Source of the DNA: Pseudomonadota bacterium
GTDB lineage: Bacteria; Pseudomonadota; Alphaproteobacteria; Rhizobiales; Xanthobacteraceae
Direction of reading: 5' to 3'
Assembly (NCBI GenBank): GCA_023405565.1
Contig: JAEXXW010000138.1
Location: forward strand, 1 to 5,552
Length of the DNA: 5,552 bases
The notes below the pieces were generated by a model. That model saw only the letters and a list, made by a program, of their open reading frames with translations. It had not been told where the DNA came from and did not search any database. Positions within the stretch are counted from its first letter, which is position 1. Each line of letters starts with the position of its first letter. Of the stretch, positions 1 to 4,582 are shown one piece after another. Made by a program: the position numbers and the translations under genes.

Positions 1-234
1 GGTACCGGCATCATCGCCGGCGGTCCGATGCGCGCGGTGTTCGAGTCGCTCGGCATGCAGGACGTGGTGGCGAAGTCGCTCGGCTCGTCGAACCCCTACA
101 ACATGGTGCGTGCGACCTTCGACGCACTGAAGAACCAGGATTCGCCGCGCTCGGTCGCTGCGCGTCGTTCGATCAAGGTCTCGACCCTGCAGGCGCGTCG
201 CCGCGAAGAGGGTGTCGAAGCCACCGCCGAGTAA
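1..234 (+). CDS. rpsE: 30S ribosomal protein S5, C-terminal part (5' end outside window)
   Basis: S5 is a 30S protein that helps maintain decoding accuracy and contacts 16S rRNA. The reading frame is open from base 1 and gives the last 77 residues, ending at TAA 232-234. E. coli S5 has 167 residues, so roughly the first half is missing. The visible part is the conserved C-terminal domain: [15 protein letters not shown] at the start, then [20 protein letters not shown]. It ends in a charged tail ([14 protein letters not shown]) of the kind common in alphaproteobacteria. The gene is followed after 30 nt by rpmD, which is the standard spc order. The stop codon lies in the GTAA loop of a 5-bp stem (226-239). 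Identification is secure; the true start is not in the window. Confidence 0.97.
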   Translation, partial: GTGIIAGGPMRAVFESLGMQDVVAKSLGSSNPYNMVRATFDALKNQDSPRSVAARRSIKVSTLQARRREEGVEATAE

Positions 235-239
235 TCGGC
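226..239 (+). other. Small hairpin with GTAA tetraloop over the rpsE stop codon
   Basis: GCCGA (226-230) and TCGGC (235-239) form a perfect 5-bp stem. The loop GTAA (231-234) fits the stable GNRA class and contains the TAA stop of rpsE. The stem is short and could be chance in GC-rich sequence. No U-run follows, so it is not an intrinsic terminator. Confidence 0.3.
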
Positions 240-264
240 CCGGTCATTGGAAAGCTGAAACGTC

Positions 265-459
265 ATGGCAGCGAACAAAACCATCAAGGTCGAGCAGGTC
301 GGCAGCCCGATCCGCAGAGACAACACGCAACGCAAGACGCTGATCGGTCTCGGTCTGAACAAGATCGGCCGCGTGAAGGAATTGCCGGACAATCCGTCCA
401 CGCGCGGCATGATCCTCAAGGTCGGCCATCTGGTCCGCGTTGTCGGCGAAGGCAAATAA
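265..459 (+). CDS. rpmD: 50S ribosomal protein L30
   Basis: L30 is a small 50S protein that binds 23S rRNA. The 64-residue product has the usual length for the family. The diagnostic stretches are [14 protein letters not shown] near the start, the central [13 protein letters not shown] (25-37), and [14 protein letters not shown] (47-60). The ATG at 265 is chosen because it gives the canonical N-terminus and a full-length protein. The ribosome binding site is weak: GGAAAG at 249-254, 10 nt upstream. This suggests that ribosomes finishing rpsE 30 nt upstream may help initiation, which is an inference. The next gene, rplO, begins only after an unusually long 112-nt gap that holds a palindromic repeat. 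Confidence 0.97.
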   Translation: MAANKTIKVEQVGSPIRRDNTQRKTLIGLGLNKIGRVKELPDNPSTRGMILKVGHLVRVVGEGK

Positions 460-465
460 CAGCAT

Positions 466-500
466 ACGTCATGCCCGCTTGCTGCGGGCATCCACGTCTT
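466..500. repeat. Palindromic intergenic repeat (REP-like) between rpmD and rplO
   Basis: ATGCCCGC (471-478) and GCGGGCAT (484-491) form a perfect 8-bp inverted repeat with a 5-nt loop, TTGCT. ACGT at 466-469 and 494-497 can pair outside a small internal bulge. The pattern CGTCATGCCCGC...GCGGGCATCCACGTCTT closely resembles, from memory, short dispersed palindromic repeats common between genes of Bradyrhizobium and related Rhizobiales; I could not search for copies. In RNA it would form a stable hairpin 12 nt after the rpmD stop. No U-run follows, so it is not a typical intrinsic terminator. Boundaries are approximate. Confidence 0.6.
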
Positions 501-571
501 TCGTGACTGAAATCGTGATGTGGGCAGCCGGCGCGGCCGGCGGTGACAACAAGAAGAACGAGGACTGAGTT

Positions 572-1201
572 ATGAAGCTCAATCAGATCGCTGCCCGTCC
601 GGGCTCCACGAAAGCGCGCACCCGCGTTGGTCGCGGCATTGGCTCGGGCAAGGGCAAGACCGGTGGCCGCGGCGGCAAGGGCCAGACCGCACGCTCCGGC
701 GTTCGCATCAAGGGGTTCGAAGGCGGCCAGATGCCGTTGCATCGCCGTCTGCCGAAGCGCGGTTTCCGCAACACCGCCTTTGCGCTGGTGCTGAACGAGA
801 TCAACCTCGATCGCATCCAGACGGCCATCGATGCCGGTACGCTCGATGCCAAGAACCCGATCGACATCGATGTGCTGGTGAAGACCGGCGTGCTGAGCCG
901 CGCCCGCGACGGCGTGAAGCTGCTCGGTAGCGGCGAGATCAAGACCAAGGTCGATTTTGTCGTGTTCCGTGCGTCGAAGTCGGCCATTGCCGCGGTCGAG
1001 AAGGCCGGCGGTTCGGTGAAGATCCTTGCCCCGGCGAAGGAAGAGCCGAAGGAGCCGCGCGGCAAGAACGCCCGTTTCGCGGCTGGCATCGACAAGCCGA
1101 AGATCATCGAAGCTGCTCCGGCTGCTGCCGCCAAGGGCGACAAGAAAAAGTCCGACGCCAAGGCGGAAAAGCCGGCCAAGGGTGCGGGCAAAGCCTCCTA
1201 G
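572..1201 (+). CDS. rplO: 50S ribosomal protein L15 with C-terminal extension
   Basis: L15 is a late-assembly 50S protein whose glycine-rich N-terminal arm threads into 23S rRNA. The start ATG at 572 is supported by GAGGA at 560-564, 7 nt upstream, and by the canonical N-terminus [12 protein letters not shown]. Residues 17-50 hold the Gly/Arg-rich arm ([35 protein letters not shown]), followed by [11 protein letters not shown] (55-65). The globular domain ends near residues 140-155 ([17 protein letters not shown]). The protein has 209 residues, against 144 in E. coli and about 150-160 in many relatives. The extra part, about residues 156-209, is Ala/Lys/Pro-rich low complexity and looks disordered. 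It is in frame and ends at TAG 1199-1201. The core is certain; the role of the tail is unknown. Confidence 0.97.
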   Translation: MKLNQIAARPGSTKARTRVGRGIGSGKGKTGGRGGKGQTARSGVRIKGFEGGQMPLHRRLPKRGFRNTAFALVLNEINLDRIQTAIDAGTLDAKNPIDIDVLVKTGVLSRARDGVKLLGSGEIKTKVDFVVFRASKSAIAAVEKAGGSVKILAPAKEEPKEPRGKNARFAAGIDKPKIIEAAPAAAAKGDKKKSDAKAEKPAKGAGKAS

Positions 1202-1253
1202 CGCTCCCTATATGACGCCTGCAGGGCGACGGGGTTAGACGGGGTCAGGAGCG
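1202..1253 (+). promoter_or_regulatory. secY leader in which the ribosome binding site may be paired
   Basis: The secY ribosome binding site AGGAG (1247-1251) lies 5 nt before the ATG at 1257. CGCTCC (1202-1207), directly after the rplO stop, is exactly complementary to GGAGCG (1248-1253), which covers most of that site. A short CGCC/GGCG stem (1216-1219 with 1225-1228) could close the space between them. GACGGGGT is also repeated directly at 1228-1235 and 1238-1245. A 6-bp pairing across 40 nt is only suggestive of translational control or coupling to rplO. Confidence 0.3.
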
Positions 1254-1256
1254 AGC

Positions 1257-2588
1257 ATGGTCTCTGCAGCGGAACAACTGGCGGCCAACATCAACTTCTC
1301 GGCGCTTGGAAAGGCCGAGGAGCTGAAGAAGCGTATCTGGTTCACGCTCGGCGCGCTCCTTGTCTATCGTCTTGGCACCTATATTCCGCTGCCCGGCATC
1401 GATCCTTCCGCCTGGGAACAGATTTTCCGCACCCAGGCCGGCGGCATTCTCGGCATGTTCAACATGTTCGCCGGCGGCGGCATCCAGCGCATGGCGATCT
1501 TTGCGCTGAACATCATGCCGTATATCTCGGCCTCGATCATCATCCAGCTGATGACGACGGTATCGCCGACTCTGGAGGCCCTCAAGAAAGAGGGTGAGGC
1601 CGGCCGCAAGACCATCAATCAGTATACGCGTTACCTGACCGTGCTGCTGGCCGTGTTCCAGGCCTATGCCATCGCCACCGGTCTCGAGGGGGCGGGCAAT
1701 GTCATCAGCGATCCGGGCTGGATGTTCCGCATCTCGACCGTGATCACGCTGACCGGCGGCACGATGTTCCTGATGTGGCTGGGTGAGCAGATCACCTCGC
1801 GTGGCATCGGCAACGGCATTTCGCTGATCATCATGGCTGGCATTGTTGCCGAGCTGCCGTCGGCCATCGCCGGAACGCTCGAACTCGGCCGTCAGGGTGC
1901 CTTGTCGACTGGCCTGATCCTGGTCGTTATCGTGATGGCCGTCGTCGTCACCGCCTTCATCGTGTTCATGGAGCGCGCGCAGCGCCGTCTGCTGATCCAG
2001 TATCCGAAGCGCCAGGTTGGCAACCGGATGTTCGAGGGCCAGTCATCGCATCTGCCGCTGAAGCTCAATACGTCGGGCGTGATCCCGCCGATCTTTGCGT
2101 CGTCCCTGCTGCTGCTGCCGACGACCATTGCGAACTTCAATGCCGGGCAGGGACCGGCCTGGTTGCAGACGCTCACCACGCAGTTGAGCCATGGCCGGCC
2201 GCTGTTTCTCGTGCTGTATATCTCGCTGATCGTGTTCTTCTGCTTCTTCTACACCGCGATCGTGTTCAACCCGACCGAGACCGCGGACAATCTGAAGAAG
2301 CATGGCGGCTTTATTCCGGGCATCCGTCCCGGCGAGCGGACAGCCGAATACATCGATTATGTGTTGACGCGCATCACGGTGATTGGCGCAATCTACATTT
2401 CGATCGTGTGTCTTATTCCCGAAGTCCTGATCTCATACGCAGCCGTGCCGTTCTATTTTGGTGGCACTTCGCTGTTGATTGTGGTGACGGTCACTATGGA
2501 CACGGTCGCGCAAGTTCAGGGACACTTGCTGGCACATCAATACGAAGGCCTGATCAAGAAATCGAAGTTGCGGGGGCGACGTAGATGA
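1257..2588 (+). CDS. secY: Preprotein translocase channel subunit SecY
   Basis: SecY is the pore of the SecYEG translocon in the inner membrane. It exports unfolded proteins with SecA and inserts membrane proteins co-translationally. The 443-residue product matches the usual length (E. coli 443). Ten hydrophobic segments can be followed, starting near residues 27-45. Family landmarks include [10 protein letters not shown] (44-53, leading to the plug), the [22 protein letters not shown] stretch (69-90), [10 protein letters not shown] (183-192), the cytosolic [12 protein letters not shown] (242-253), [13 protein letters not shown] (271-283), [11 protein letters not shown] (349-359) and [10 protein letters not shown] (401-410). 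The C-terminus is basic ([10 protein letters not shown]). The start ATG 1257 is supported by AGGAG 5 nt upstream. The stop overlaps the adk start by 4 nt, implying translational coupling. Nothing is missing. Confidence 0.99.
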   Translation: MVSAAEQLAANINFSALGKAEELKKRIWFTLGALLVYRLGTYIPLPGIDPSAWEQIFRTQAGGILGMFNMFAGGGIQRMAIFALNIMPYISASIIIQLMTTVSPTLEALKKEGEAGRKTINQYTRYLTVLLAVFQAYAIATGLEGAGNVISDPGWMFRISTVITLTGGTMFLMWLGEQITSRGIGNGISLIIMAGIVAELPSAIAGTLELGRQGALSTGLILVVIVMAVVVTAFIVFMERAQRRLLIQYPKRQVGNRMFEGQSSHLPLKLNTSGVIPPIFASSLLLLPTTIANFNAGQGPAWLQTLTTQLSHGRPLFLVLYISLIVFFCFFYTAIVFNPTETADNLKKHGGFIPGIRPGERTAEYIDYVLTRITVIGAIYISIVCLIPEVLISYAAVPFYFGGTSLLIVVTVTMDTVAQVQGHLLAHQYEGLIKKSKLRGRRR

Positions 2589-3499
2589 GGTTGATCCTGC
2601 TCGGACCGCCGGGAGCGGGCAAGGGCACTCAAGCGCAGAGGTTGGTCGAGAAGCACGGCATCGTGCAATTGTCGACCGGCGATATGCTCCGGGCTGCCGT
2701 GGCAGCCGGCACGCCAGTGGGGCAGCGCGCCAAGGATATTATGGCGCGCGGTGAGCTTGTTCCGGACGAGGTGGTGGTTGAGATCATCGCCGACCGGATC
2801 GATCAGCCTGATGCCAAGAACGGCTTCATCCTGGACGGTTTTCCGCGCACGGTCGGTCAGGCCGAGGCGCTTGAGAAGCTGCTGGCGAAGAAGGGACTGA
2901 AGCTCGATGGTGTGATCGAGCTGATGGTCGATGACGGCATCCTGTTGCAGCGAATCGAGAAGCGGATTGCCGAGATGCAGGCCCGCGGCGAGCCCGTGCG
3001 GTCCGACGACAACGCCGAATCGCTCGGCAAGAGGCTGACCGCCTATCACCTGCAGACAGCGCCCTTGTCGCATTATTACCGCCGGAAGGGCCTGCACAAG
3101 GCCACCGACGGCATGGCGCCGATCGACGAGGTGACTGAGTCGATTGGCCAGCTCCTCGCCGCCAAGCCGCGTCGGAAAGCTGCTGTGACCAGCAAGCGCC
3201 GCGTACGGGGCGCTGCCGGACGGCGTCCGGCAGGCCGTAAGCCGGTTGCACGCGCTACGCCGGGGCAGAGCCCAACCGCCAAAAAGGCGAAAAAGACAAA
3301 AAAGGTATCCAAGGGTAGCGTTCGTAAGGCCGCTGCCAAGAAGAAGACCGCCAAGAAGGTGACGAAACGCACCAAATCCGCGAAAGCGGCCAAACGTGCA
3401 ACCGTCCGCCGCAAGGCGGTCAAGACGAAGAATTCGACCCGGAATCGGCCTTCAAAAGCCCGTTCCGGCCGCGGCCGGAGGTTGACGAAGCGTCGTTGA
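2585..3499 (+). CDS. adk: Adenylate kinase with a long Lys/Arg-rich C-terminal tail
   Basis: Adk catalyses ATP + AMP = 2 ADP in the cytosol and balances adenine nucleotides. Residues 1-193 are a complete short-LID adenylate kinase: P-loop GPPGAGKGT (7-15), AMP-binding LSTGDMLR (29-36), DGFPRT (84-89), and a compact LID with conserved arginines and RSDD (139-142). The zinc-type LID of the long form is absent, as is usual in alphaproteobacteria. The whole protein has 304 residues. Residues 194-304 add a tail with 48 Lys/Arg out of 111, no Asp, Glu, Phe, Trp or Tyr, and AKK/TKK-like motifs ([10 protein letters not shown] at 231-240, KTAKKVTKR at 254-262). It resembles histone H1-like tails and suggests nucleic acid or ribosome binding, which is inference. 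The ATG start overlaps the secY stop (ATGA); only a G-run (2572-2576) could serve as a binding site, so coupling is likely. Confidence 0.97.
   Translation: MRLILLGPPGAGKGTQAQRLVEKHGIVQLSTGDMLRAAVAAGTPVGQRAKDIMARGELVPDEVVVEIIADRIDQPDAKNGFILDGFPRTVGQAEALEKLLAKKGLKLDGVIELMVDDGILLQRIEKRIAEMQARGEPVRSDDNAESLGKRLTAYHLQTAPLSHYYRRKGLHKATDGMAPIDEVTESIGQLLAAKPRRKAAVTSKRRVRGAAGRRPAGRKPVARATPGQSPTAKKAKKTKKVSKGSVRKAAAKKKTAKKVTKRTKSAKAAKRATVRRKAVKTKNSTRNRPSKARSGRGRRLTKRR
3464..3479. repeat. 16-bp perfect palindrome next to the putative rpsM promoter
   Basis: TCCGGCCGCGGCCGGA is identical to its reverse complement over all 16 bases. It lies within the last codons of adk and ends 2 nt before the putative -35 box at 3482. 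It could be an operator-like dyad, or in mRNA a 6-bp stem with a CGCG loop. It also simply encodes Arg/Gly/Ser-rich tail residues in a GC-rich genome, so a role is not established. Confidence 0.45.
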
Positions 3500-3510
3500 A
3501 TCCGTAAATA
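3482..3510 (+). promoter_or_regulatory. Putative sigma70-type promoter for rpsM-rpsK-rpoA
   Basis: TTGACG (3482-3487) and TAAATA (3505-3510) are separated by exactly 17 nt. This is a good match to the housekeeping promoter pattern, with the -10 box in a short AT-rich patch of a GC-rich region. Transcription would start near 3517 and give a leader of about 150 nt before rpsM. The -35 box lies inside the end of adk, so this would be an internal promoter adding to read-through from the spc operon. No intrinsic terminator is visible after adk. This rests on consensus matching alone. Confidence 0.4.
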
Positions 3511-3630
3511 CCGCGTCATTCAGTGGGAGAACGTACGCGCGATACCGGGCCCCGAAAGAGGCGGGGGCAGGGTGTCGTGCTAACTTATTGCGGTCCCCTC
3601 CGGAGACACGGACAGAACAGAAAGGTTGAT

Positions 3631-3652
3631 CGGCAGTCCTGACCGGCTGTCG
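3631..3652 (+). promoter_or_regulatory. Leader hairpin upstream of the rpsM ribosome binding site
   Basis: CGGCAGTC (3631-3638) pairs with GGCTGTCG (3645-3652) over 8 bp, two of them G-U, with a 6-nt loop CTGACC. It ends 6 nt before the GGAG of rpsM. In E. coli the alpha operon is repressed by S4, which binds a pseudoknot at the rpsM start. An equivalent role here is a hypothesis only, since the E. coli structure is not evident in this sequence. Confidence 0.35.
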
Positions 3653-3658
3653 GCACAT

Positions 3659-3662
3659 GGAG
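3659..3662 (+). promoter_or_regulatory. Ribosome binding site that fixes the GTG start of rpsM
   Basis: GGAG lies 7 nt before the GTG at 3670. With the canonical S13 N-terminus ARIAGVNIP directly after it, this fixes GTG as the start. No in-frame ATG exists near this position that would leave the conserved N-terminus intact. Confidence 0.8.
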
Positions 3663-3669
3663 CGAGATC

Positions 3670-4038
3670 GTGGCCCGTATCGCAGGTGTCAATATTCCAA
3701 CGAACAAGCGCGTCGTTATCGCGCTTCAGTATATCCATGGCATCGGCCAGAAGGCCGCCGATGACATCATGCAGCAGCTACACATTCCTTATGAACGTCG
3801 TGTGTCGCAGCTCACTGACGCCGAAGTGCTGCAGATCCGCGAAATGATCGACCGCGATTACACGGTTGAGGGCGATCTGCGCCGCGAGACTGCAATGAAT
3901 ATCAAGCGCCTCATGGACCTCGGCTGCTACCGCGGTCTGCGTCACCGCAAGGGCCTGCCGGTGCGCGGTCAACGTACGCATACCAACGCCCGCACCCGCA
4001 AGGGGCCGGCCAAGGCTATTGCAGGTAAGAAGAAGTAA
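3670..4038 (+). CDS. rpsM: 30S ribosomal protein S13 (GTG start)
   Basis: S13 sits in the head of the 30S subunit, forms bridges to the 50S and contacts the P-site tRNA. The 122-residue length is typical. Conserved parts are [15 protein letters not shown] (1-15), the helix-two-turns-helix region with [13 protein letters not shown] (21-33), and the C-terminal signature [20 protein letters not shown] (90-109), followed by a basic tail (AGKKK). Translation begins at GTG 3670, supported by GGAG 7 nt upstream. A GTG start on rpsM is also known from E. coli, where the start region is the S4 autoregulation target. The gene follows adk after 170 nt and may be the first gene of its own transcript. rpsK follows after 51 nt. 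Confidence 0.98.
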   Translation: MARIAGVNIPTNKRVVIALQYIHGIGQKAADDIMQQLHIPYERRVSQLTDAEVLQIREMIDRDYTVEGDLRRETAMNIKRLMDLGCYRGLRHRKGLPVRGQRTHTNARTRKGPAKAIAGKKK

Positions 4039-4051
4039 TTTCGGATTGGTC

Positions 4052-4073
4052 GCTCCGGGTCGCGAACCGGAGC
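4052..4073 (+). other. Perfect 7-bp hairpin just upstream of the rpsK ribosome binding site
   Basis: GCTCCGG (4052-4058) and CCGGAGC (4067-4073) form a perfect 7-bp stem with an 8-nt loop in the rpsM-rpsK spacer. It ends 3 nt before the rpsK ribosome binding site (4077-4083). No U-run follows, so it is not an intrinsic terminator. It may tune translation or processing, or hold the binding site open; this is inference. Confidence 0.4.
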
Positions 4074-4089
4074 TGCGAGAGGAACGAGA

Positions 4090-4479
4090 ATGGCAAAGGA
4101 AGTGACGCGCGTCCGCCGCCGCGAGCGCAAGAACATCGTGTCCGGCATTGCGCATGTGAACGCCAGCTTCAACAACACGATGATCACCATTACCGACGCT
4201 CAAGGCAATACTATTGCCTGGTCGACGGCTGGGACGATGGGTTTCAAGGGCTCGCGCAAGTCGACGCCTTACGCCGCGCAGGTCGCGAGCGAAGACGCCG
4301 CCAAGAAGGCGCAGGAGCATGGCATGCGCACGCTCGAAGTTGAAGTGTCGGGTCCGGGTTCGGGCCGTGAATCGGCCCTTCGTGCGCTGCAATCGGCGGG
4401 CTTCACCATCACCTCGATCCGCGACGTAACGCCGATTCCGCATAACGGCTGCCGTCCGCGCAAGCGCCGCCGCGTATAA
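4090..4479 (+). CDS. rpsK: 30S ribosomal protein S11
   Basis: S11 lies on the platform of the 30S subunit, near the mRNA exit, and supports 16S rRNA folding and start-site selection. The 129-residue length is exactly typical. Landmarks are [20 protein letters not shown] (20-39), [14 protein letters not shown] (51-64), the [19 protein letters not shown] stretch (82-100), and the highly conserved C-terminus [18 protein letters not shown] (112-129). The ATG at 4090 is supported by GAGAGGA at 4077-4083, 6 nt upstream, the best ribosome binding site in this window. Its neighbours rpsM and rpoA are the standard alpha operon partners. rpsD is not between rpsK and rpoA, unlike in E. coli. Confidence 0.98.
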   Translation: MAKEVTRVRRRERKNIVSGIAHVNASFNNTMITITDAQGNTIAWSTAGTMGFKGSRKSTPYAAQVASEDAAKKAQEHGMRTLEVEVSGPGSGRESALRALQSAGFTITSIRDVTPIPHNGCRPRKRRRV

Positions 4480-4493
4480 GCGACACGACGATC

Positions 4494-4522
4494 CGGCGGC
4501 TGGGCGCATTCGTCCGCCGCCG
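4494..4522 (+). other. Stable hairpin in the rpsK-rpoA spacer
   Basis: CGGCGGC (4494-4500) pairs with GCCGCCG (4516-4522) over 7 bp. After one bulged T (4501), GGGC (4502-4505) pairs with GTCC (4512-4515, one G-U), leaving a 6-nt loop GCATTC. No U-run follows, so it is not a standard terminator. It could protect or punctuate the mRNA between ribosomal protein and polymerase genes; this is inference. Confidence 0.45.
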
Positions 4523-4582
4523 CCGACGCGTCTCACGGGGCAGGCGCGAGTTCCGCAGAACAAGACCGAGCCGCTTAAGGCG

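Noticed and set aside
1..6. GGTACC (KpnI site) at the window start as a cloning junction
   Set aside because: It is in frame within conserved S5 codons for Gly-Thr, so it is natural sequence as far as can be seen.
528..540. CCGGCGCGGCCGG near rplO as a second copy of the 16-bp palindrome at 3464
   Set aside because: It is similar but one base shorter and not a perfect dyad; short GC-only matches are expected by chance here.
583..1191. Open frame on the - strand (202 codons) opposite rplO
   Set aside because: It is entirely antisense to L15 in a codon-phase-related frame, with no recognisable domain or ribosome binding site.
1208..1213. CTATAT as a -10 box for a secY promoter
   Set aside because: No TTG-like -35 element occurs 16-18 nt upstream, and it lies within a tightly spaced operon.
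3281..3303. Three A-tracts about 9 bp apart as an intrinsic DNA bend
   Set aside because: The spacing is shorter than a helical turn, and the tracts follow directly from AAA AAG lysine pairs in the Adk tail.
3164..3499. The Adk tail as a frameshifted or fused fragment of another gene
   Set aside because: The tail stays in one frame to its stop, the -1 frame has an early stop at 3316, and the composition is uniformly Lys/Arg/Ala with no foreign domain. It looks like a genuine extension.
3076..3519. Membrane-like - strand frame (Leu/Phe/Ala-rich) opposite the adk tail
   Set aside because: The hydrophobicity is the expected reverse-strand reading of Lys/Arg/Ala codons in the Adk tail, not evidence of a membrane protein.
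3549..3568. GCCCC/GGGGC stem as a terminator after adk
   Set aside because: Only 5 bp with a 10-nt loop and no T-run after it; it is not convincing as an intrinsic terminator.
3624..3652. H-type pseudoknot of GGTTG (3624-3628) with the rpsM leader loop TGACC (3640-3644)
   Set aside because: It relies on two G-U pairs and leaves no nucleotides between the second halves of the two stems, which is sterically implausible.
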